Source: Portulaca oleracea
Lineage: Eukaryota > Streptophyta > Magnoliopsida > Caryophyllales > Portulacaceae
Length of the DNA stretch: 64,000 bases
Direction of reading: 5' to 3'
Assembly: GCA_029582165.1 (NCBI GenBank)
Contig: CM055875.1
Span: 3,467,001-3,531,000, forward strand
Below are positions 11,955-24,800 of this stretch, in pieces. A program made the translations under genes and the position numbers. The notes beneath the pieces are model-generated. The model had not been told where the DNA came from. It did no database searches and saw only the letters and a program-made list of their open reading frames with translations. Numbering within the stretch: position 1 is the first letter of the stretch; every line of letters begins with the position of its first letter.

Positions 11955-14900
11955 GTTCTTTTTCTTTCTTAATTTATTTATGAATCGAGTGTCTAAGTAT
12001 TTGCAGTTCCAGTTCCTACCAAATCTCTGATTTTTATGAATGGAGCGGAGGTTGATCTTAGACATTGGAATGGTAATGAAAAGAAAACCATTGGAACTTA
12101 ACTTTTTTAAGAAGCCTGAATGATTCGGAGGAAGAAAGTATGTTCAATCTGTTGGCTTTTCTGTCCAACATTAAGGTAGCTCTTGAAGGTAATGATGTCA
12201 TCCTTTGGTCTCCAAACTCAAGGGGGCAGTTCACTATGCAGAACATAGGCATAATCCTTTGTGTCTAACAATTTGTATGTCTTAACCGTAAGAACTTGAC
12301 TAAACTTTGGTGCTCCTTGGAAGAAATTCAGCAGTATGTGTCAACCTAGCAAACTTTTGGGGACCTTCCTTTTTTTTTTTTTTGTGTGTGTGTGTGTGTG
12401 TGTTAACTGTTAACCAACCAAATAAGCTTAGTGCTCAACTATTTTTTTTAATTGGTAGTTAAGTGGCCACCTAAAGCCCATATCTCATGGTAATATACCT
12501 TAGGTGAGGTAGGCATGGGAGAGGGAAGGGAGAACAAGGGGAAAGGAAATTCCCCAATGCCTCTAGTGGGAGTTGAACCCGCATCTTTGTGGGAGGTGGA
12601 GACAACTACAACTAGGCCACCCCTATGGTGGCGTGCTCAGCTATATGTATACTCTGCTGTATATTGAAGATTTGTGAGGCATAGTTTAAATTTGTGGAAA
12701 TCGAAATTTGTAGAAATATGTAAGTATTTGTAGTGGCCTGTAGAAATCTATATAAATATTCTGGAAAAATCAAGTATATGTGAAAATTTGTAATCTGTAG
12801 AACATTAACCAGAGCTGAACACGATGCAGTTTCTGTTAATAGCAAGTGTTTGCTTGTAATGGCCATGTGACTGCATGTTGTTACAATTGCCAAATCAATG
12901 ACCCTTTTGTACAACAGAACCATTTCTGACTGTATGTGGGTATTTCTTTAATGCTCAAATTATTTGTACTTGTATAGAGGCGCTGTACATCGAGATGGGG
13001 ACTACCATCGAGCTGTTCATGTGTGGATCTATTCTGAAAGCACTCATGAGCTGCTGCTTCAAAAGCGTGCAGACTGTAAAGATTCGTGGCCAGGCCAGTG
13101 GGACATCTCTAGCGCTGGCCATATATCTGCTGGTGACTCTTCTCTTGTAACAGCAAGGTACTTGTCTCCCCTGATTTCCACATGCTAGGTCTAACCTATA
13201 ATCATTTGAAGTATTGGGTGTGTAACTCCCGTTAGTTCCCCTTGTTGACTTTGCAAGGTTTTTCCTACTTAAAATGTTTAGCATCTTTCTTCTTTGATTG
13301 GTCCTCCAATTTTGTTGACTGAATAGAGCAATGTCTTTGGAGTCTATAAAAAGTAGGAACCTTATTAGAATGCCTATTGTTTTTACACAAATTCTAGAGT
13401 GAGACCATTCACTGAAGAGTTATGGTGGGCAGACCTCTCTCAAGGTCACCTTTTAAGGCTTTGCTTTGACTAATCAGTCATACTTTAATTAGCTTTTAAT
13501 AGGAATTTGACTAATAATTTGTCAATGGAGACTTTTATCATAGTCTACCCTAATAAATCATAAGTCACTGTTATATTCGTAAAATTTCACCATCAAAATG
13601 TACGTCTCACGATGCATTATGGTAAGGCGGTCTCACTGTTGTTTTATTGGATTCCAATTGAATTTGTTGACATCCTTGAAAAGGAATTTATGCTCTGTAA
13701 GTTACTTAGATTAACAAAGCCCAAGGCTGAAAAAAACGCAGAGTGGTCTTGGAGCCTAGGGGCGTGCCTTTTAGGCGCAAGGCACACTAAATGTGTGTGT
13801 GTGTGTGTGTGTGTATTTAACTTAGCTTTTTGAAATATCTTTCAGGTGTTTGAAAGTAAAATACATTATTCCCATTATATTTTTGCCAAAGTTACATCAA
13901 ATGTCCTCAAATATTGTACGATTATGTTTTAGATCTTTTACTTTATTTTTTCCTCGTCTGGACATGAGTTGTGTTGTGACGATTGTTGTATGTATAATTC
14001 AGTATTTTTGTTAAGTTAACAAACTGCTCATCTTAATTAGTCAGACAATGAAAAACTCTTATGTCATAAATTCTAATAATTATTTAAAGAAAAAATCGAG
14101 TTGACATTGAATGGTAATATAATTACTATCAAGTATCACAAATAGAAAACTGTATTTAATTATTATAAATTTATAATTCATTTTTAAACAAGTAATAAAA
14201 TGAAAACAATTGTAATACTATGGGCAGAAATGGGAATTCTTAGCTTACCTTTTCACAAATAGCTACACTAAACTCTTTTTCCTGTAAAACAAGTTATGTT
14301 ACCAAATACTTTTCCTGTAAACAACTAATTTTACCAAACATTTTTCATTCAAACTGCCTAATCTAAATAGCTAAATCAAGTGCACAACATCGAACAGCTA
14401 AATCAAGCAGCTAACATGTAATCCAAAAAGCTAAAAGCTTACAGTTAGTTGCCAAAAAGTGCCTATATCTTGGATTCAGCACTGATTGGCAGGATTCAGC
14501 ATAGTTTGAGTTGGATTTGTTCACTTGAAGGTCCAAATGAACTTCGATTCGAGCTTCCAAAGTCTGGGACTGTTCATTAGGATGTTAATTAACTCCACAA
14601 CTAATGAAGTTGGTCCTTAATCTGGTTTATCAAAGTAAAACAAGGAAATGTTTCAAACCTTGAGCTTAGTAGTCTGTGCTTCCTACTTTGGAGCTCTGTT
14701 ACCTTCATCCAGTGACCTCTGAATTTCCTGCACGGATATTCATTAGAAAGCTTTTCTTTGGGAAAATGCATGTAGATTGTAAATTCTTTCCATTTGGAGC
14801 TCATTTCTTGTTGAAATTGAAGCTTTAAAACTGGACAGGAAACTGATTGCCCAGAAAACAACATTCCTGCAATTTTTACCTTCTGCTGACTTTGAGGTCA

Positions 14901-17900
14901 ACTTTGAATCACCAAACAATGTCTGTTGCTTGAAAAAAAAAAAAAACGTTTGAAAGCTAACACCCTGAACTTTGACTGTTTCAAGTGTGCATGCTTTTGC
15001 CTATACACTAGCTATACTTCTCCAAAGTTGAACCTACTGCACTGCCAAGCTGCTGGACTGATATGCATAGCCCCCAACTTTGAAACCTCATAACTTTTAG
15101 CTCACTAGCTCAATAAGAGTGTTTCAAAATTCCTGGTGCACTTCGGAATCTCTAGTTTCTTTCTCAATTTGAATATCAATGAAAACCTTAGTGAAGAGCG
15201 TGAACTGGCTGCTTGAATTGGATTGGTCTTTCTGGTTTAGAAACTGGTATCATCTTATCCGTAATCTTTTCTCCTATCAAATATTGACTCACATTGCGAG
15301 TCATAGATCTTATATAGAGGGGGTTATCTCACCTTATTGAAGAGCTCTTTGTGTAGCTTGCCTATTTATTTCATGTCTCTCCTAACTGTTCTTGCCACCA
15401 CTGCGAATCATCTAGAGAAGATCACGAGAGGCTTTCTTTGGAACAATAACTCCAATAGGGTTTTTCATTGGGTCAACTAGGATGATGTTTCTCGTCCTAT
15501 GTTGGACAAAGGCCTAGGTATTAGACCGCTACATGTGATGAATGAAGCTTTGAACTTCAAGTGGTTGTGGACTAAGGAGGATGATCTGCCTTGGAAGAAA
15601 GTGATCAAGGCTAAATATGGGGTTGATGATTTGGGATGGTGGAGTAAGGAGCTCTCGTCCTCATGGAGTGGGTTGTTGGAAATACATCTTTGCGAGAGCT
15701 CCATGAGGACGAGAGCTCTTCTTACTCCACCATCCCAAATCATCAACCCCATATTTAGCGCTGCCCCCCCCCCCCCCCACACACCCACCCAAAAGTTTGT
15801 TTCTTTGCTTGGGCAACCACCAAAGGGAAGGCATCGATGGAGGATGATGTATAATGGGATCAAAGAATAGATTGATCAATTACACATCATAGGGGTGACG
15901 TGCAACCAATCTGAATATGGGAGGCTTCACGTGAACTAGGGCAAAGGTGGGGATGCTTCAAGTGAATTGGGAGGGAATTTTGTGGAGTTTGGATGAATTG
16001 TGAGAGAGTATGGATTAGGGTTCTGGAAAAGATGGATTCTTTGTGGAGTTTGAGAGGGATGGACGAATGTATGAGGGAGGTTTAGAGAGAGTGACGTGAG
16101 GTCTTTTGTGAGAGGATGAGAAAGTATGGTTGAGAGGATTGAGAGAGATGGATGAGAGAGTTGACGTTTGGAGAGGGATTTGAGATAGAGGATTGCTTTG
16201 AGAGTTGATGTGAGGAGGGAGAGAGTAAGAGAGAGGGTTGAATAGCCTTAGGGTTTGATTTATCTCACTAAAAGATAGAGAGATAAAAGATAAAAGTAAC
16301 CGGGATAGATCTAGGGATCAAGCTTGATACAGAAATACCACAAGATGAAACCCTGGGGCTACTTGTTCTTCTACCTAGTTACAGAAACACCTTCTAGGTT
16401 TCAGAAACAAGCTCTTCCTCACCACTTGGTTGCCATACAGAGATACAATAGAAGAGATCAACGAGGTTCTCACGAAACACTCAAGGGGTAAGCTAAAAGC
16501 TTGATTGTATTCATAATTCAAAGTTGGATGATGCCTTTAAGACGCTACAAGCCTAGCTATTTATACTACTAAAGTCTTAAACCTCCTAGGACTCTCAAGA
16601 TTGGCGTGCAAGCCATCTTTTCCTACTAGGACTCTTATTGCTTGGCATGCAAGCCAAGGACTCCTACTATTACTACCACCAGACGCCATCTACTCCATCT
16701 CCTCCTTGGATTAGGACTCCTTATCCTAAGGGGAGTTGGTTACAAGAGATAATAATCCTTTTAGGACTTGGCTTTCCTAATCCAAGATGGATTAGTTACA
16801 AAATAAGCCAACCTTATCTAGGATTACAAGACTTGGCGCCTAATCTACCAATATCACACGCCACACACACACCACACACTTCTAGATTATTCTAGAACAT
16901 TCTAGATCATTCTAGACTAATCTAGACTCCTAAGACTTGGTGTCCAAGTTTATAAATATTACTTGGCACCTGACACAACTGGAAATGTAAATAAAACCCT
17001 AGAAAAGTAAAGAAATACATCAAAAGGCCAAAACCGTGAACTTCATCTTGAAATGGTGAGAAATGTGAAATTCATCTTGAAATGGTGAGAAATGTGAACT
17101 TCATCTTGAAATGGTCAGAAATGTGAAGTTCAACTTGGGTTTTGTACTTGGGCCTTTAGACGTGGACTTGGACTCCTCCTAGGACGTTTGGACGTCCTCT
17201 TGGAACAAGGAGCACAAGATATGAGTTGGCCTTTGGGCCTCCACAATGTATTCTTCTCCTTTGGTTCGTTCTACCTCCTTGTAATTGAATTGGGCCTTCT
17301 TCTTTGGACTTGGCATGGATAGGCTTCCATCATCCTCTATGAATCTTGAGTCTCCAAAGGTAAGCCCATGGCTATGCGAGCCTCCATTTCCTTCCATGAA
17401 CCTAGGGTCTCCAAAAGTGAGACCTAGGCTAGATAGATGTATTCAGGCGTGGGCCGAAATACATCAGAGGACATACACAAACGCAGAAATTGTGAGGAAG
17501 AGACTAGAGTTTTTGATAATACTATTGAGGAGACTGTGAATTTTGTTGATAATAGTATTGAGAGCTGGCGTGTTTCTTTATTTGTCTCTTTTGTAAATGG
17601 GTGACATCCCCTTGGTGTTTTTGCAATATATGTTTTAATTAGCTACCCGGAAAAAAAGATCTTAACTTACGTTGAATTAAATTATACGAACATAAAATAG
17701 ATTTCCTTGGAATTCTAGTTGTGGAAACTTTTACAAAACCAGGCAACGAACTTTTACGTACAAAACAAATTCGAATCTTTTCCCTGTGAGCCTTTTGTTT
17801 GCAACTATAATGCAACATAACTTAAACTAAATTCCATAAATAAAAATAGACATTATGAGCTTCCTAAAAATATAAGTTGCAACATCCTCAATACACAAGT

Positions 17901-20900
17901 TTAGAGCGTAAACCGCATAGAAGCATTTCAAGAAGGGGGTTGTGAAGTTCAAGTAGAACTCCATAAAGTGCGTTTTGTCTGATAACTCTAATGAAGCCAA
18001 GAGATGGTGTGAATAAGCATGGTTTGGCAATTGATGATGTATTTCAACTCACGCCTGATGTAACCCTGCCTAGACTAGTTCTCACTTTTGGGGACCCTAG
18101 GTTCATGGAAAGGAATGGAGGTTCACAAAGCCTTGGGCTCGTCTTTGGAGACCCAAGATTCATGGAAGACAATGGAAATCCATAATCATTCCTCACGCCA
18201 AGCCCAATAAGAAAGGAGGCCCAATTCAACTACAAGGAGGTAGGACGGGCCAAAGGAGAAGAATTCATTGTGGAGGCCCAAAGGCCAATCCATATCTTGT
18301 GCTCCTTGTTCCAAGAGGATGTCCAAACGTCCTAGGGAGAGTTCAAGTTCACGTCCAAGGCCCAAGTACAAAGCCCAAGCTGAACTTCACAGTTTTGACC
18401 ATTTCAAGATGAATTTCACATTTCTGACCATTTCAAGATGAAGTTCACAGTTTTGGCCTTTGGATTTAAACTTCACATTTTTAGCATTTAGTTATTATTA
18501 GCAAGTTTTATATTGTATTTTTATTAATTCTAGTTGTGTGAGATGCCAAGTAATATATATAAACTTGGACATCAAGGCATAGGAGTCCAGAAGAGTCTAG
18601 AATGTTCTAGAATAGTCTAGAACATGTGTGTGGTGTACGGTGTGATAGATTTGGCGCCAAGTTATGTATTCCTAGATAAGGATGGCTTATTTTGTAATTA
18701 ATCCATCTTAGATTAGGAAAGCCAATTCCTAGTAGGATTAATATTGTTATAACCAACTCCCCTTAGGCTAAGGAGTCCTAATCCAAGGAGGATAAGGTTG
18801 TTATAGGCGTCTAGTAGTAGGAGTCCTTGGCTTGCACGCCAAGTTAGGAGTCCTAGGCTGTCTAGGACTGAGTCTATTATAAATAGCTAGGCTTGTAATC
18901 GATCAAGGCATCAAACCTTGAATTATGAATACAATCAAGCTTTTAGCTTACCCCTTGAGTGTTTAGTGAGAACCTCGTTGATCTCTTCTATTGTATCTTG
19001 GTTTGGCAACCAAGTGGTGAGGAAGAGCTTGAACCCTAGATCCAGAAGGTGTTTCTGTAACTAGGTTGAAGGTCAAGTAGCCCTAGGGTCTTGTGGTGTT
19101 TCTGTATCAAGACAGATCCGTTGAACTATCCGGTTACTTTTATCTATCTATCTTTTAGTTAGATAAACTCTAAGGCTAGTCACAATCTCTCAAATCTCTC
19201 CCTCTCTCACGTCAAACATCTCCCTCTCTTTCAAATACACAACGCTCAAATCTCTCTCTCAAACCTCACGTCCATCCCTCTCTCTCTCACAAAAGCTCTC
19301 TCAAACATTCTATTCTCAAATCTCTCATCCATACTCTTTCCCTCCTTCACAAAAGACCTCACGTCAATCCAAAGCCCTCTCATATAAATCGTCCCTCCCT
19401 CTCATCCAACTCACAAAGATCCCTACTTTCTCAAACCCTAATCCATACTCTCCCACAAATCTCCCTCTTTCTCACGTGAACCTCCCCTACCTTTGCCCTA
19501 GTTCACGTGAAGCCTCCCATATTGAGATTGGTTGCATGTCTCCCTTGATGTGTAATTGATCAAGATCTAATCTTTGATCCCATTATACATCAATTGACAT
19601 ATTGGAGATAATGTTTGAGCCTAGACTAGAGTAGGATGAATATGTTCATCAATAGAGTTTTCTCTAGGAATGGTGATCAAATTGGAACATAACTTTCTTT
19701 AGAGGGTCAAATTATCTTAAGGGCAGGGTGTGCCAAGTCGACTTTGGTTGGTAATAGGGTTGCTTTTATGGCTATTCATTAGATTCTTTGGTCCCAACAC
19801 TCTTAAGTGGCTATGTGTTGCTAAAAGTTATTGCGGTGAGATGTATAAAGGGCTGACTTAGCTTGATTTGTCGGAATAGGCAATTTGGAAGTTTAAATCT
19901 CTTCCCAATGCGTGCTTTCTTGCTTGTGCCACCCCCAAGGAAATATTCCTACGATGTGCATGCTTATAAGGGGAGACTTCAAGTTGGCTAGTAGGTGTTC
20001 AAGTGTTTTGTGGAAGATGATACCACATTACCTTTCGTCCATTATCGTGAGTTGTTGCATTTGTCATTATCTTAGATGGAGAGTTAGGTGGGTGCAACCT
20101 CAAACTATAGAAGATGTTTTGATGGCTTGGAGAAGAAGGTTAATGAAGAGTTGCCTCTAGGAGTTTGGAAATAAATAACATTGGCTATTTGGTGGAGCAC
20201 TTGGAAGGACAGACATTGCTGGATTTTTGAGGGTGAGGCTAGGGCTTCGAATGAGTTGAAGCTCTATGGCTTGAGAACTTTGTACAGTTGAATCAAGTTC
20301 TTGAGCATGGTGCAAACTTGTCTTTTTTGGATTTTTATCAATATGACTACTGTAGAAAGCTTGACTATATTAGTTTATTTTGTAATGGCAACATTTTGTC
20401 CAGGGTGACATCCCCTTGGTGTTTTCCTTAATAGAAGATTTTGATTACTTGTAAAAAAAATGATGATATGGCGACATTGCATTGCTTTTTGATAGAAAAA
20501 TCTGGGATTAGCTGGCATTATTGCCATATTGTTTTTTTGATAGAAAAATATTTATGTAACATCCACTTAATCTGCTACATCGAAAGAGGAATAGGTAAAC
20601 TTTCCATTAATGCAAACGAAAAGGGATTTCAATGAAGAGGGATATTATTGCCATTTGACATCTTGGTTGATTTTGCTGCAACCACATGTAGAAACTTTTG
20701 TCCTTGTTTGAAATTTGTATTCCTGCTATTACAGATGACTATTTATCTGATTTTGCATTGTCATACTTTTGTTGCAGGAGGGAACTTCATGAGGAGCTGG
20801 GCGTGGACCTTCCGAAGGATGCATTTGAATTGCTGTTTATTTTTCTCCAGGAGTGGTCAGTAGTAAGATGGTGCTATGCGGCTTGGCTTGATTGTCTTAA

Positions 20901-21786
20901 TGTTTCATGCTTGCTTAGCTGCTTCTGTATCAGTAGCTTGGTTTATCAATTGTATCGTTTTCAGTCATTTGAACTGAATATCTGATATCGCATGACAGTT
21001 TCTGGTATGAACTAATTGTGGAGAGTTCCGCTTTCCCCTTTGAATTGCTTCCACTGAAGTCATTATTTTTACATGTTTACATCTTATTTTGAAAAGGCGC
21101 GCCTCACTAGGGAAGAGACCTGGGCCTACGCATCCAAGGGGGTCAGGCGATGTCCATTCCAAAAGCCACGGAAGGGGCGCACCTTTCTGGGCTTTAGGAT
21201 GAGGCGCCAGGCCCATGAAGGGTCTGCCTTCTGATTCCTCGCAAAAGTAGAGTAGGAGAAAGGAGAAATTGGCCGTAAACTTAAAAGAGTATCCTCAAAC
21301 TGATACTTGCCTCATTCATATAACTGTATTTCGAACAAAATTCCTCAATCAATTGCATGAAATGTCTCAAATTCAACCTTAATATTCGAAAAACCCTAAA
21401 TCTAACAATTGGAGTGTCTTTTGTATTGGGAGTAGAGGGATTTTGGTCGATTGGGGGTGGGGGGAGGTGGTGGCTCCTTCCTGCCACCAGTCATCGGTTG
21501 CAGCCTGCCGAGCTTGTATATTGCTCTGGGCTTGCGTTTGTTCTGCTGTCGGTTCCTCCTCTCCCCCCCCCTCTTTTTTTTCTGTTTCTTGTCTTCTGTT
21601 TTCTTCTTGTATGTCGCCTCACTTGAATACTTCTGTTTTCTTCTTTTATGCCGCCTTACTTAAATACTCAATTTATCCCTTCCTTTTCCTTTATCTGTGG
21701 GTTCACATATTAGCGTGTTTTTCTTTCTGTTTTGCCTTTTCTCTTTCTTGTCTTTATAGTGGTTACTGTAGGTGAATAATTGTGTA

Positions 21787-21828
<42 letters not shown>

Positions 21829-24800
21829 TTTGATTTGTATTTAAGTGATTTTGGTTATTGTATTAGTACCAAATAATTTATAATTTCTTATTTGCAACTT
21901 AATGATTACACTGTGACGACATAGTATTATATTTCAATACTATTTGATGTGCTATTTGTTAATATAACAATATGTCTAGTCACTTATTTGATTCTATGTT
22001 TAAGTTACTGTCAGAAAAAAATTGTTTAGAATTATTTTGAGTATTCTGAGCAGAAGTACATGTCACATCCGAAAAGCCAGTGTCCTTGCCTCAAGGCTCA
22101 TGCCTAGGCTTCAGGACCCCTTTGTGGCCTTTGAGCCTCGGTTTTTTTAATCTAAGGGTTTACATAGACGAAAGCTTCTTGTTAGAATGAATGCTTGGTC
22201 TTGATGTTGACCAAGCGTTACTCAGAGCCCACTTTACTGGTTCTGTTTGGTGACTAGCTGGGAGGTTGTTTGGAGAGTGCTGCACTGCAAACGTTAGAAT
22301 TTCATTTTGTTGAAACCCGAATCAGTGTGCTAATAGCAATTGGGGGGAGGGGGATAGCTGGGAGACATTAGAAGAAGAGAGTCTTCATCCATACCCATGC
22401 CCCAAGAGTGCCGTCTACGTGGAATGTGATGTAACGGTGTTACCCCTCAAGTACAGAGAGATTGGTGCAGCTACAAGTTAGAACCTAGGTTGAACATGAT
22501 GGAGGCCTATGTTTCCATGGAGAGGAAGGATAGGACACTTAAGCATTTTATTTAGTGTACTATAGTCTTAGTCACAGCTTAACATTTTCCAAAATTTGCC
22601 TTCCAGCTGTACGAAAAGTGGACACAAGTGTTAGAAGAAGACAAGCTGGCAATCTGCAGACTTCCAACAGCTCCTTTTCTCCATTGTTTTTTTTTTTTTT
22701 TTTTTTTTTTTTGAATTCAAGTCTATTGCATTAGGGCTTTGGATTCCAGATATTTGATTGTGATCTTCTTTGAACAATTGAGCATCTAATGCTAGCCATA
22801 GGAGTTGAATGGTCTAGGAATTTGTTTCATAGCTGTTGCTACGAGCTCTATCCTGAGAACACCTCATATGTTCCTGTTGGTAACTTAAACTTGTCAAGTC
22901 TCATCTCCTTCTCATTCAAATAAATAAAATCAATTCATTACGATCTAGTAACTTTCTCCTAGCATCCTGAGGAATTGGATGTCATTTTTGGGTGTGAAGT
23001 TGATCATATCTCTACTTACTATCTGGGAATTCCCCTTAGCGCAACTTATGAGAGCATAACTGTGTGAGATCCTATAATAGCGAGGTTCAACAAGAGATTG
23101 GCAGGATAGAAATGTAAGCTACTGTCACGAGGAGGTTGTGTCACCTTATTCAATAGCTCTTTGTGGAGCCTGCTGATTTATTATGTCTGTTATAACTATT
23201 CCCAACACTATGTCTAAGCGTTCAGAGAAGATCATGAGAGATTTTCTCCGTTACAGCGATTTCAATAGTGTTTTCATTGGGTCAATTGGGACAATATTTG
23301 TCATTCCAAGATAGAGGGATTAGACTACTCCGTGTACAGAGAAAATTTTCTACTATTCGTTACTCGGTGGAAGAAACTGTTGTTGTGATCACCATTAGTA
23401 GCCATTATTGCTTCGCTCTTTGACACTAGAATGTGTCAGTTTGATTTCTCCCCAAGGAAATCTCTTTCTGATAGACATATTTTGCTTATTTTTGTCTAAG
23501 CACTTCACCTGATCCACCAACAAAAACATTTTTGAGTCTAGGTGACCAAAACTTTCCTTGTCCCTAACTTTGAGTCTACCCTTTAGAAAATTTAATTTCT
23601 CTGCCAGTATAAAGCTAGGTTGACCTGGAACACCCAACTATTCCCACCAATTAAGACAAGTTCACAAAAGCCATCTTTCTCAACTCACATGTTTTCAAAC
23701 TTTTAAAGGACGCCTACATGGAGGAGGTTGTGGCAAAATGTAGAAGAAAAGGAAAGAGATCTTTGGAAGGGACACTTGATGCACTTCCTGGAAATGAAGT
23801 TCTCAGTCCATAGAAAACAGAAAGCGATCAATGGGAGATAACACCAGAGTCTTCTCATGGCTAGATCACATAAAATGGGCTCCTTCTAGTGGAGGATCAA
23901 TTAAATTAGCAGAGTCTATAGAAGGGGAGAAAGTTGTCATTGCCGACGTTAGTCTACCTCCAAAGATCTCCTTGAAGGATACCTAACAATTGTGAAGTCC
24001 CCACCTAAGCTGCACGGTATGTCTCAAAGTGACAAAAAGAAGATAGCTCACTCTGGAAAACATCCCGGAGATCATCATCATTTGCTCCATAAACCCCAAT
24101 AAGACCCCACTCAAAATTGCTAAAGCTCCCAAAATCACAACAATTCCTCCTGACTGCCAGTCTCATGGTTGGAGCAACCATTCTATGGTACCATGACCCC
24201 ATAAGCTAATTGCTTCATCTCGAGATACAATCTCCATCTTGGATTCTTGTCGGAGTGCAATATAAAAAGCACATGTACATAAATTCCACTTGACATCCCC
24301 TCTCTTAATCAGGCAATTGAGCCCCCTAACTTTTCATGTAATGATTCTAATTATCTACCCAATCAGAAAACATAACTTTCCCTTTACTATCGTCCTCTCC
24401 ACATTCAGCCACAACAGGATGTGCTTTGTTTTGTCTAGATTCCAGAGCTGCCATAAAGATAGTAATTCCTTATCTCTACCTTCAACAGCTGAGCCCATTC
24501 TTTTACAAAACAGGATCATTTTGTTCAAAATCCAAGCAGAAGCATCATCATTCCCCTGTTCTGCATAGTGTTCAATACTAGGGTAAACTTTTCAATACCA
24601 GTTGTGGTGTCAGGGTTATAAAAGCACAAACCTTTTACATCAAATGCTGCCTAAATGTAATTGTCTTAGTCAGATGTCCATAATTGTCCTATTTCTGTTG
24701 GGAAGAACTAGATCGCTTCATGGCTTTACTATGTTTTGATACGTCATTATCTTTCAAAAGAGTGGAACTATTGTTGTCGTGACTGATGTCCATCTTCTGA

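Noticed and set aside
21090..22140. GC-rich GGCGCGCCTCACTAGG...TTGCCTCAAGGCTCATGCC
   Set aside because: Looks like an old repeat, but I could not define ends or an inverted partner, so it is not listed as an element.
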